From the NCBI GenBank assembly GCA_963930655.1, contig OZ005613.1:16252501-16316500 (forward strand): a stretch of DNA of 64,000 bases. Direction: 5' to 3'. The notes under the pieces are model-generated. The model saw only the letters and a list, made by a program, of their open reading frames with translations, was not told where the DNA came from and did no database searches. Below, one piece after another: positions 47,222 through 64,000 of the stretch. Every line of letters starts with the position of its first letter. Within the stretch, counting starts at the first letter, position 1. Both the position numbers and the translations under genes were made by a program. Source of the DNA: Myrica gale. Lineage: Eukaryota; Streptophyta; Magnoliopsida; Fagales; Myricaceae.

Positions 47222-47625
47222 AAGGGTAAAATAAATTTTTCATCCACAAACTATCAGGGTAGTGACACATTGCATCCCAAATTACTATCTTTAAGGCATT
47301 GCATCCTCAAGCTACCAATGTTAGATACTTTGCACCTCAAACTACCTACTTTGACACTTTACACCCTCCAACTACTAATATTAAACACTTTGCACCCTCC
47401 ATTTGACAATAATACCCTTGAAAAATTAATGAATTAACAACAATACCTTCAATATATGCAAAATATGTCTAGGACATTATCGTTATTTTAGTCTAAAAAT
47501 TTGACAAAGGGTGAAAAATATCAAAATTTGGTAGTTAGAAGGTGCAATGTATCAAAATTGGTAGTTTAAGATGTAAAGTGCAAAACCTATGGTAATTTAT
47601 GGGTGAAAAATGTATTTTCTCCGCG
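47222..47625. repeat. MITE-like repeat (CACAAACTATC family), best copy
   Basis: The ends are inverted: GGTAAAATAAATTTTTCATC and the complement of GGGTGAAAAATGTATTTTCT. Between them are degenerate units pairing CTACCAA/ACTACC with TTTGCACC on the left, and their inverted counterparts on the right. The total is about 404 bp. It is related to 1-112 and 35336-35740. No target duplication could be fixed. Confidence 0.6.
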
Positions 47626-48331
47626 TATCAACTCTGAAGATAGCCCAAAAGTTAGTAGAGCAAAATTATTTAAGCTTTTGTACCTAATTTCAGATAAAAG
47701 TTAAAACCAATGATGGTACTTAATGCTAAATTTGTAATAAATGATAAACCTATCACAAACATTGAAAAAAGAGACGGTTTGTATGATCATCAGAGCATGG
47801 AGGTCAGTTTCCTCCCAGATTACATTAAATATGGGACGTTTCCAATTAATAGAAAAAGTCAAAAGAGTCTACATGGGAATATAAGAATTTTCAGGAAAGA
47901 AGTTTCAAAGTGACCTACCCAATACCAATTAAAATACATTCACATATATCTTAAAAGTCGAGTACATATTCCATGTTTTAATCTTTTGCTTTTTTACCAT
48001 AAAACTAAGTTAAAAAGATTTTAGAGATTCTGATCTGGGAGTACTTTATCTTTTCCCGGACTCAATATCTTCAACTTTTTGACATGGATTTGAAATATGT
48101 AAAGTCAACTTGGAGATTATCTTTACCTGATGCCTGTTGAGTATGGATATTAATTCCTTTTTTCTCACTCGTTTAACTCGATGATGAGGACAAAATACAA
48201 TGATGAAAGAAGTTTATGAGGAATAAAGATCAAGCTTTCAAATTTCCATGGTTCCATAATGTTGGTCATACAACGATATTACACTTGAACTATGGCGGCT
48301 AGCTAGTCCTTCTCCAATCAAGTTTTTATTA
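47626..48331. other. 3' flank of purine permease, no gene seen
   Basis: Non-coding. A 67-codon frame at 47710-47913 has no domain signature. Confidence 0.4.
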
Positions 48332-49549
48332 TCAAACGGTATCGTTTACCATATGATCAGCCATCTCCATCCCTTGATTGGTGTTCTCCAGCTTCTCCTT
48401 TTCTTCCTTCGTCTTAACGTACAAACCAAACAGATGGGAACAAAAACCCCAAGCACACAACACGGTGGATACTCCCTTTACACCGCCAAACTCCTCCCCG
48501 TACACCAAGACCCCTCCCAACACGTTCATGGCCAACAAGGCGGTCATGCAAATCCCTCCGGTTAAAGAAGAGGTCAAGAACACCATGCCTGCAGTTCCCA
48601 TAAAGCACAACTGCCAAGTGATTACGTTGGAGAATCCCGTAGCCCAATACACGGTCGGCCCTTTGTCAAAAACCATTACACTTTCCCTCTTTATTTCTGA
48701 AAATCCACCGTCGAACGCCATCCCGATTGTGGCCAATGCTGTGGCCGCAACCTCCATCACGAGCTGCATTTCCATCACCATCTGATAACAGTAAACTTTC
48801 CTGTATACCATCTCCATGACAGGGAGATAGAGAGCAAATAACAAACCAGCACCTATTGTTGAAAAGAAGCCTATAAAATATTTGACATGGGTTAAACCCG
48901 ATTGTCTGTCATGGCTGGAAGACAAGCCTAGAAGCACTGAACTCAAGGTTAAAAGAATCACGGAGTTCAGGTTTGAGAATGTGATCTTTTGCTTGACTAT
49001 GATAACGGATAGCAGGAGATTAAAAACCAACTGGGATGACAACAGGAGAGATGAGGTAGAGACGGGTAGATAAGAATTTCCCCAGGAGAAAAGAAGGTTG
49101 TTTAGGCCTAACATGAGGCCTATGAAGATTGACATGACTAAAACCTTTGGAGTGAAGTGAGTGAAGGGTCGTCTCTCTGTGCATTTGAGGAAGTAAGGTA
49201 GATAAATGGTGGGGATAAGGAGAGGAAACCCCGCGGATTGAACCCATGTGGAGAGCCATCGGCTTGAACCTCTATGGACGAAATAGTACCTCGACAGCAA
49301 GGACGAAGAGACTGAGCCCACGAAAAGACACATATAGTTCACCACCAGAAGGGGCAAATAGCGCTTGCTTTCCTTTGATTTGTGGTCTTCATATTGCACC
49401 TGGGTCGAGCTGTTCATGACTGCTCGTTGCTGTTCTCCCGGTGGGGCTTCACTGATGTTGTTGAAGTTGTTATTGAGAAGGTTGAGAGAGTGGTTTTGGT
49501 GTTGGTGAAGGGCTCCGGGAGATTTTGCCGATGATTCCGAGGCCTCCAT
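48332..49549 (-). CDS. Purine permease (PUP family)
   Basis: An intronless 405-aa frame. A 60-residue hydrophilic N-terminus rich in Asn/Gln/Ser precedes about ten membrane segments. The first of these follows KRYLPLLVVNYMCLFVGSVS, and the last ends before the charged tail KTKEEKEKLEN. Family marks include SRYYFVHRGSSRWLSTWVQSAGFPLL, LMLGLNNLLFSWGNSYLPVSTSSLLLSSQL, FNLLLSVIIVKQKIT and SLTGGICMTALLAMNVLGGVLVYGEEFGGVKG. PUPs belong to the drug/metabolite transporter superfamily and carry adenine, cytokinins and related bases by proton symport at the plasma membrane or endomembranes. Which subtype and substrate cannot be said from sequence alone. The length is slightly above the usual 340-390 aa because of the N-terminal extension. 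No defect was seen. The ATG chosen is the first in frame. Confidence 0.93.
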   Translation of the reverse strand: MEASESSAKSPGALHQHQNHSLNLLNNNFNNISEAPPGEQQRAVMNSSTQVQYEDHKSKESKRYLPLLVVNYMCLFVGSVSSSLLSRYYFVHRGSSRWLSTWVQSAGFPLLIPTIYLPYFLKCTERRPFTHFTPKVLVMSIFIGLMLGLNNLLFSWGNSYLPVSTSSLLLSSQLVFNLLLSVIIVKQKITFSNLNSVILLTLSSVLLGLSSSHDRQSGLTHVKYFIGFFSTIGAGLLFALYLPVMEMVYRKVYCYQMVMEMQLVMEVAATALATIGMAFDGGFSEIKRESVMVFDKGPTVYWATGFSNVITWQLCFMGTAGMVFLTSSLTGGICMTALLAMNVLGGVLVYGEEFGGVKGVSTVLCAWGFCSHLFGLYVKTKEEKEKLENTNQGMEMADHMVNDTV

Positions 49550-49755
49550 TAATTTTTTTTAAAAAAAGACAGTCTGAAACTGAAAAGACGAGTCACTGAT
49601 GACAACTGATGCCTATTGAGTCATATATATGAGCTGGGTAATGATTAATTTTAATCTGTGTACACCTAAGCGGTGAGCGAGGATTTGGGTCGGGTGCTCG
49701 AGCCTGTGGCTGTGGGCTCTATTAGACTTTTTAGGCTTCATATATATATAGGAAC

Positions 49756-49798
49756 TAGGTTGATTGCTTTTTTTTTTTTCTAAGTAGGTTGATTGCTT
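49756..49798 (-). repeat. Micro-retroposon insertion with 14-bp duplication
   Basis: TAGGTTGATTGCTT at 49756-49769 and 49785-49798 flanks a 15-bp insert, which on the minus strand reads CTTAG followed by an A run. It lies about 210 bp upstream of the purine permease start. Confidence 0.7.
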
Positions 49799-50833
49799 CG
49801 ATATAGAGAGGATCAATGATCATTGAATGCATGTAATGATCATTGCCTTAATCGTCCTCCTTATACATATATCATGAGCTTCTTCGCAAGTGGAGCCCTC
49901 GCTAATTTCTTTCTAATTACAGTTCTACAAGTTTTAAAAAAAAAGCGATGAAGAAATCTATTAAGAAAAAATGGGCCATGATCATCCTCATGATGATACC
50001 ATGCAATATGCATGATGGCAATTGGCATGATGATATATTATGCATTGAAAACTATGTGCATTCTATGACTGTAAATAAACACAAAAAATTACGCACTAAT
50101 ACTGGAGGATATGATTTGTATAAATAAATTAGGAGGATAAGGGAGAGAAGATGACGATGATCATGAGAAGGCATGCAGAGAGTGAAAACAAACAGATGGT
50201 GTGTTGATTCGTGAAGCGGTTCCGAGTATCCTCCGCAATCCCCTAGGGTATTGTACAGTTTCAATTCTTTGAATCTTGGACCTTCATTTTAAAATGAACG
50301 GCTAGTACGGAGCCACCTCACTAATTCACGTGACAATTGAGATATTTAATTTTAAAAAAATAAAAAAACTCACTAACGTGTGTTTTAACTCTGTCTCGAT
50401 CTGCCAGAAAAGATATAAAGAAAAAAAATTACCGTTAAATTTGTTATCTTAATCCTTTCTTCCTCTCTCTCGCTCCCCCATGTTTTCGTTTCTTTCCGAG
50501 CTGATCTCTCGCAGAAAGCTGAAACTTTTTCTCTCGTTCCGTCTCCCAAATCCCAATATGGCAAGCGCCCATTATTCTCTGTCTCTTCCCACGACCTATC
50601 CACAAGGAAGAGGACAAAACAAAGCTAAGCGAGAGAGCCAAAAAAAAAAAAAGCATTTTTCCCAGAGAGGGAAAGTGGAGATTCAGAATATGTCTGCGAA
50701 CTCAAATTTTTGATCAAAATTTCTCTCCATTTCGAGATTTTGGATTAAAAAATAGAATTGATTCAAAGTTTAGATCAAAAAATTATAATAAAATAAAATA
50801 TCAAAATAATATTTATTTCCTCTTTTCATTAAA
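49799..50833. other. Intergenic, no gene seen
   Basis: Short frames only; a CT-rich stretch near 50455-50530. Nothing recognised. Confidence 0.4.
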
Positions 50834-51063
50834 GGATAAATGCAAAATCATTCTATGTAATATACGCGAAAATCAAATTAGTCCATGTGATAATAAAAAC
50901 ATAAAATTAGTCCCTATGATTTCACTTTTATTTCTCGTTAATCCCTTTACTAGGGACTAATTTTATGTTTTTGACAGATCAGATGGACTAAATTTTTTTT
51001 TGTTATCCCAAGGACTAATTCGATTTTCGCGTATATTATAGAGACTGATTTTGCATTTATCTC
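50834..51063. mobile_element. Foldback MITE with 10-bp duplication
   Basis: Ends GGATAAATGCAAAATCA and its near-complement (GAGATAAATGC.. inverted). The two arms are inverted repeats of about 90 bp (including ATACGCGAAAATC and AATTAGTCC blocks). The direct repeat TTTCATTAAA lies at 50824-50833 and 51064-51073. Long arms and a 9-10 bp duplication suggest a Mutator-type MITE. Confidence 0.8.
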
Positions 51064-51396
51064 TTTCATTAAATATAAAAAATGTACTCAAATAATTTTT
51101 TTCTTCATTTTTTTATTAACTTCTAAAATTTTCATTAAATTTGTTATTTGCAAGTATGGTTCAAGGAGTGGAAAAAGAGATGTGAGGAGGAAGGTGTTAT
51201 TTGATTGTTAAAATTTCGAGGTGGTTAAAAATTATAAGGTGTTGGAGTTGGTGAAAAAATAAAGAGATAGATAATTTTAATAATTTTTATATTTATTTAG
51301 AATGAAAAATGATAATTTAATAAAGATAGAGAATTTTGTATAATTATTTTTTAAAATTTTAGTCCCAATAAAAGCTTTTGAAATCTGTCATACTAT

Positions 51397-51587
51397 GGTT
51401 GTGTTTGTGTTGAAAAATTTTTGGTATTGGGTTTTGTGTTGGTATTGGATTTAGTGAAAAAGTGGAGAGGGATAATTTTTATACTTTTTGTAATTTTTTA
51501 TATTTTTATAGAAAATAGCGATTATATTATTTTATTTTATTATAAATTGATGAAAATTATTGTGATATTTTTGGTGCAAACGCAACC
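51397..51587. mobile_element. Tourist-like MITE, family B, copy 4
   Basis: 191 bp in the same orientation as copy 1, with ends GGTTGTGTTTG and GCAAACGCAACC. TAT flanks it at 51394-51396 and 51588-51590. It is more diverged than copies 1 and 3. Confidence 0.8.
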
Positions 51588-51590
51588 TAT

Positions 51591-52308
51591 AAAGGTTTTG
51601 TCTTATTGTGTTAATAATCTCTCTTGTTGATTCTGAATGGATGTTATAGGCAACATCCTAATGTCATTTCACAGCCCACTGCAGTTTCAACCCAGCTGTG
51701 TCGCTTCCACGCGTCCTTCCTCTTTTGCAGGCGTTTCCATCTTTGGCGTGAGTTATACATTTTAACGATATACACGCAAGTAGGAGAACTTCTGAACTCG
51801 GGAGTTACATGCTTATTCTCCTTAAAATAAAGGGTTTCTCACCCTCTGGCCTCTTCCCTTAATTCTCAACGTTTTTCTTACTTTTATGATTAGGATAAGC
51901 AAAAACAAAAAAAAAAAGGCTCACGTGAATTGGAAGGAGGAGTTCACGAGGTTATTACGATTTGGGCCAAAGTGGCCTTAATATTTAGCAAAGTTGGAAA
52001 GAGTTTGTGACAGCGGAGTAATTAATTAGCTAGAAAACCCCCTATGATTCAATATTATTTGCTGTATATTCACCTTTTTTTAATAAAAATTCTTTACAAT
52101 TTTATACTAAAATTACACCTTATAATTCATAAAGAAACAAATAAAATATTACTATATTACTCGAAATTTAATACATGCAACATTAAATTGTATTGGACCC
52201 TTATGCTTGTCTGTAGATTTTTTTATGAATTAAACCTTTATTTTATTATTTAATCTTACCCTTTGAGTTTACAATTGAATTCAACCCTCCACCTTCTCAT
52301 TTCATTTT
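51591..52308. other. Intergenic, no gene seen
   Basis: AT-rich; no coding pattern. Confidence 0.4.
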
Positions 52309-52600
52309 GGGTTAATGACCATTTTGATCAATAGATTTTACATCATTTTTCAAAAAGTTTTAAATTTGCTTAAATTAGTCTCTGAGTTATTGTTGTTTGT
52401 CGATTTAATCACTATGTTCCGTACATGCACAGTCAGCTAACGACAAGACACGTCACTCTCAATAAGATCCCGACACGTGTACTAATTTGAAAAAAAATCT
52501 CACAACAGGATAGACACGTTAGCATCCGTGTTACAAAAAAAAAGCTAGCTACCATCTTGAAAAAACGTATAAAACTCAAGGACCAAAATATCATTAACCC
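52309..52600. mobile_element. MITE-like element with TTTCATTT duplication
   Basis: Begins GGGTTAATGACCATTTTG and ends with the near-complement (CCAAAATATCATTAACCC). TTTCATTT occurs at 52300-52307 and 52601-52608, an 8-bp direct repeat. The 292-bp interior has no coding frame. The superfamily is uncertain (hAT or Mutator). Confidence 0.65.
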
Positions 52601-52918
52601 TTTCATTTCTTACAACTAAACCTCTTCAAATGTGCTCATTAAAAATTATCACCAAAATTGAAGAAGATAATGGTAAATATATCTTGGTTGCACCTTCATT
52701 ATAGGAGAAATAAAGTAGACATATAAGAACATGGTTAATATTTTTTAAGTTACATTATCCCTTACTGTTAAAGGGCAAAATGATCTTTTATAATATCATA
52801 CCTTAATTTCATGATAGAATTCGGAGAGAGATTAAGCATAACATATGGAGTCTATAATATATATTATTTAATAGAGTATTGTAAGGTAGTAAATGTGAAA
52901 ACCCGTTATAAAAAAAAG

Positions 52919-52984
52919 GTATCACGTTGGGGATTCGAACCCCTGTACTGGTGGTAAACTAGGAAAAACCACTAAGCTATGCAC
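52919..52984 (-). ncRNA. tRNA-like polymerase III cassette, unit 2
   Basis: On the minus strand this reads box A TAGCTTAGTGG, a short variable middle, then the perfect box B GGTTCGAATCC inside a GGGG/CCCC T-stem. A T8 run follows about 10 nt later (52911-52918), as in a polymerase III terminator. The acceptor arms do not pair properly (both sides carry AACGTG), so it is not a working tRNA. Confidence 0.4.
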
Positions 52985-53049
52985 GTTTTTGTTTAACATA
53001 TGGGATGATTTTATATTTATTTGCTCTGTGGTTTTAAATGAGAAATAAA

Positions 53050-53117
53050 CAGCATTGCGAGGACTCGAACCTCGGTGTCGAGTAGGATAAAACGACAAGT
53101 TAACCACTGGAGTCATT
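53050..53117 (-). ncRNA. tRNA-like polymerase III cassette, unit 1
   Basis: The same layout 66 bp upstream on the minus strand: box A-like TGACTCCAGTGG, box B GGTTCGAGTCC in a CGAGG/CCTCG T-stem, and a poor acceptor stem. No T run separates it from unit 2, so a single transcript could cover both. It may be a tRNA-headed SINE remnant inside the LTR or a decayed tRNA pair. Confidence 0.4.
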
Positions 53118-54461
53118 ATCTCATTTGCTATCGCAGGCGACTTTATATTCTATTTAATCTTTTGATCGTTCGTTATTTTTAAGTTAAACGGTGCGTTTTG
53201 ATCTTCTTCTTCCTCAACCCTAAAACTTTTCGATTCCATCGTTTCAATTGCAGTTCACCGACTTTCGACGTTCTCTCTCCTAAATTTCTCTCTCTCTCTC
53301 TCTCTTCATTTTCTCTCCCGCTACACCTCTTTTTCCCTAGATTTTGAAGCCTATTCAACTCCTTTGCAAATATCTCGAAGATTTTTCATAAATAATATGA
53401 TTTATCATTTTTTATGGGGGATTTCGAAAGGACATCATTGTCAAGATTTTGCAATGAATTTTTCGGTCAAATCTTAGGTTCTCATCACCTATAAAATGGA
53501 GAGCTCGTTCAAAGGTCAAGCACACCTCTCAATTTTTTTGAGGTCTCTATATCCCTCTTTCTCTATCTCTCTCACTGCTGCTAGTTCTTGAAGTTTTTCG
53601 GTGTCGGTAAGCTCTGTTATTTCTCTACTCCAATTACGTGTGTAATTCGTTTCAAATAGTTGAACGAATTATATATTGTGAAATTCAAGTTTCAAATATT
53701 GTTTTGATCCCTAACTATTTTTCCGGATTACTGTTAGGTTGATAGTGGGGATATTGATTTTTCAAGCAAGTCAAGTAAGCGGAGTAACAATACAGTTTTC
53801 TTGAAAATGGAAAATGATTAATATTTGGAAACCTACCGAAGTCTGTTTTGAAATGCATGGATTACTATGATTTTACTGTTTATGTTGAAATATAAATTAT
53901 TTTTTATATTTTCAAATCCCGATGGCAATGCTTATTATTGATTACTGGAGCACCCATTATTCGGAGTGGTTTTTGTATGGATTTCACATACTGTTGGTAC
54001 CAACTCCTTACTTACTTTGGTTGGTCGCCGAATAAGTCATTGCACAACCGTGCCATAGGGGGAAAATATGGCTTACTGATATTGCCCAAAGAAATTTTAT
54101 GAACTACTGATAAATTATTCTTTCAAAAAGATATTTTGGAAATTTTTTGAAAGATTATATTATCCGCTTACTGAGTTGTCAAACTCACTCTGTTAATATG
54201 TTTTCATTTCCAGAAAAAAGTATGGAGAGCATGCTGAGGAACAAGCTTAGATGTCATGCGGGTTGGGATATATGAGAATGAAGTTTTATTTTATATTGCA
54301 CTTTGTTTTATTGAGAGACTTTTATTTAAGTTTATGATTATGAAAGTGAGGACTATATTGAAGTTTATTTTGAATAAATGAATTCTCTTATTTTGAGTTA
54401 TTTGAAATATTGTTCAAAGAAAAAGGCCACTATTGGACCCTATTGGGTTTGGGGTGTGACA

Positions 54462-55143
54462 GTATACAGACATCACGTTTATTTGACTTTAGATAAATAA
54501 ATTAAACATGAGAACCATAATTTAATATATATATTTTTTGGCGGGGGTGGGGTGTTTAAATTACATGCTATAGGGCAATAAGTATAGATGATTAACGGTA
54601 GTATATATGACAGTTTAGCGAAAACCATCACTGCAATTGACGAAATCACATATTTGACACCGTTACTGCACCATTAAGGCACAATAAATGTCATTGCTGA
54701 TTATGATATTAACAATAAAGGTTATACGGTAACCGTTTAAACTGTATAACCTTTGGGTAATAAAAGAGGTTTTTTTGTGATTTTTCATTTTTGTACCGTT
54801 GTGGGTTGTTTACCTTGACTTTTTTGACCATAAAGAACATATGATGCTTATATATAAGCAACAAATATAATCATTCAAAATAATAATTTGTTTAAATTTA
54901 TAAAATAATATAATAATCATATCAAATGGACAAATATCATAACATATTCAAACATAATATCATAATCATTAATATTTATAACGAATATAATAAATTGTCG
55001 AAAAGTCTAACATAATATAATATTCAAACATAAAAACTAAAGTCTAATAAAATTGTCCAACAATGTGACATAAACCAACTAACATATTTCAATAAAAGCC
55101 CAACAAAAGTATGTCACATAATCAATAATCATCTAAAGTCTCA
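54462..55143. other. AT-rich spacer with a repeat copy and a hairpin
   Basis: A block at about 54588-54690 (GATTAACGGTAGT ... ACATATTTGACACCGTTACTGC) is repeated in diverged form at 55148-55255. AAAGGTTATACGGT at about 54716-54729 pairs with ACTGTATAACCTTT some 12 nt later, forming a 14-bp stem with one mismatch. Confidence 0.45.
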
Positions 55144-55304
55144 ACTAGGGGTGGTTAACGACAGTGCATGTGACGTTTTGACAAAAACTATCACCATCAC
55201 CATAATTGATGGAATTACATATTTGACACTGTCACTATACCTTCAAGACACAATAATTACCTTTTACCGATTACGGTAACTGTATACAAATGAGCACCCC
55301 TAGC
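55144..55304. repeat. Short hAT-like MITE remnant
   Basis: Ends CTAGGGGTG and CACCCCTAG are perfect inverted repeats of a kind common in plant hAT MITEs, about 160 bp apart. The interior matches the block at 54588-54690. No 8-bp duplication was seen. Confidence 0.5.
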
Positions 55305-55428
55305 AATAAAAATGAGCAAGTGGGCTTAAGCCTCATAGAATTCGAATGCGTTTCGAAACTTTGAAGCCTGGCCCACAAAACTTACTCCAGATCACAAAGC
55401 GATGGGGGTTGGTTGGGTTCTTGTGTTG

Positions 55429-55440
55429 TTTGGCGGGAAA
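55429..55440 (+). promoter_or_regulatory. E2F-type site upstream of MCM6
   Basis: TTTGGCGGGAAA matches the consensus bound by plant E2F/DP factors. It lies 124 bp before the MCM6 start codon. MCM genes are established E2F targets expressed at the G1/S transition, so position and gene identity support function. Confidence 0.75.
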
Positions 55441-55460
55441 TCGTTGGGTCCCGTCCCTAT

Positions 55461-55470
55461 TTATCCCGCC
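55461..55470 (-). promoter_or_regulatory. Second E2F-like site upstream of MCM6
   Basis: TTATCCCGCC (minus strand GGCGGGATAA) lies 21 bp downstream of the first site and resembles the E2F core with one changed flank base. Paired sites are frequent in replication gene promoters. Confidence 0.5.
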
Positions 55471-55563
55471 AGAAACACAGAGAGGAAACCCTTGACCAAT
55501 TAGATAGGAGAGACAGCGCTCGGCCGTTGGTCTGTCATTCTGCTTGACGCGAGGAAGAAAAAC

Positions 55564-63194
<7,631 letters not shown>

Positions 63195-64000
63195 GTGTGC
63201 AAAGCTTTTGAAGGTGGACTTTTGGTCATCCCCGGCCTCTAAGCTTAGGGTTTGATGAATCTAACTTTGCCATGTGTTCTGCATCAAATTTGGCACAACA
63301 AAATGATGGTGTATCCATTGCAGCTTAAACTTCTGTTCGATCAAAGCCCAGTGCTGATCTTGCCCATTTCACTAGAGAAAGGAAGAATCCTTAACTGATT
63401 GCTTAGAGTCCAAATTTTCATTTTTTTTAATCCAAAGTACTGTTGGTTCAGCTGGTTGCTGCTGCATAGTTGTATTTTTCCAGTAATTTGCTGTCACCTG
63501 TGTTGTAATGCATCTTCTTAAACCTTACATTAATTCATTATGAGTTTGCTGAGTTTCAAGCATAATGTAATTGAGTCTGTCCTTGCGTATCACTTTAACC
63601 AATTAGAACCACTGCATTTCGCTTTTCCAGGAGGGATATATGTGTGTGTATATATATATAAAAGAAATAGGCTTAATTACTCCATTCCCTGTCAGAAATC
63701 TCAAATTGGTCCCTACGTTATTTTTGTCCTATAATGTGATAATACATTCATTGCGGAGATATGAGATGCTTACGTTGGACTTGGAGAGGGAGAAAATCTG
63801 GAGATTGGATAAGAATAGCCGAATAGGTTAACATTGATTAAGGAGACTAATCTTAGTAATTAGCAACGATCACTCTTCTGAAGATTACGAAGACTCCATT
63901 AGCCCGTCCCTGTCGGAAGAGGGAAGAGTTCTCCACTCAAACGCCATGCTACGTCATGTTTGGATGTTCTCCCAGTCCTGATTAGCGGTTTACCATATGG
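63195..64000. other. 3' flank of MCM6, no further gene seen
   Basis: Holds the MCM6 3' UTR and then sequence with a TA microsatellite (about 63648-63660). A phrase GGTCCCTACGTTATTTTTGTCC recalls a dispersed repeat, but no borders are visible before the window ends. Confidence 0.4.

Larger units (their letters stand above)
52880..54461 (+). mobile_element. Probable solo LTR of a Ty3/gypsy-type retrotransposon
   Basis: Begins TGTAAGG and ends GGGTGTGACA, with GTAT at 52876-52879 and 54462-54465. The end structure, a TATAAAA at about 53491-53497 followed by a pyrimidine-rich leader, and the phrase CTTACTGAGTTGTCAAACTCAC near 54157 are typical of long gypsy LTRs in plants. No primer-binding site or internal region adjoins it. 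Only four matching bases are seen, where five are expected, so the borders are probable, not proven. Confidence 0.5.

Overview
This is nuclear DNA from a flowering plant, most likely a woody eudicot. The evidence is AT-rich intergenic DNA, spliced genes with GT-AG introns, plant-only gene families (a GT92 galactan synthase, a chloroplast Ycf3-interacting protein, a purine permease, a FAR1-type transposase) and several classes of plant transposon. The species cannot be named from what is visible. Exon joins were worked out by hand from reading frame and splice sites; every multi-exon model below keeps frame through all its junctions. | Host genes, left to right: a GALS1-like beta-1,4-galactan synthase (4251-7172, +, 2 exons); a short member (23072-23788, -) and a longer member (33169-34251, -) of one uncharacterised plant family, about 9.4 kb apart in the same orientation; a Y3IP1-like chloroplast protein for photosystem I assembly (35986-40813, -, 6 exons); an intronless purine permease (48332-49549, -); and the replicative helicase subunit MCM6 (55564-63194, +, 18 exons, 835 aa) with two E2F-like sites just upstream. 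A 43-codon two-exon reading frame at 46083-46447 is only a possibility. | Most of the rest is mobile DNA. 10287-17654 is a complete Mutator-like element with a 10-bp target duplication and 175 bp of perfect terminal repeat. It carries a FAR1/MULE/SWIM transposase gene (with one in-frame stop near its 3' end) and, pointing towards it, a GRF zinc-finger/coiled-coil/membrane-anchor gene. 17921-19615 is a hAT-like element with an 8-bp duplication, containing a tandem duplication that was later split by a MITE. 25191-30459 is a structurally complete but coding-dead Ty1/copia retrotransposon with a 5-bp duplication. 52880-54461 looks like a solo LTR, and within it lie two tRNA-like, polymerase III-type cassettes followed by a T8 run on the minus strand. 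There is also a full tRNA-derived SINE, six PIF/Harbinger-type MITEs in two families, several other MITE-like foldback elements and an RNase H-domain fragment. | The least expected pattern is a set of eight micro-insertions. Each is a run of A or T with a short unique tail, 13-24 bp in all, flanked by a 10-19 bp direct duplication. They read as extreme 5'-truncated retroposition events. The host genes are unrelated in function; the window is an ordinary gene-sparse plant region shaped by repeated transposition.
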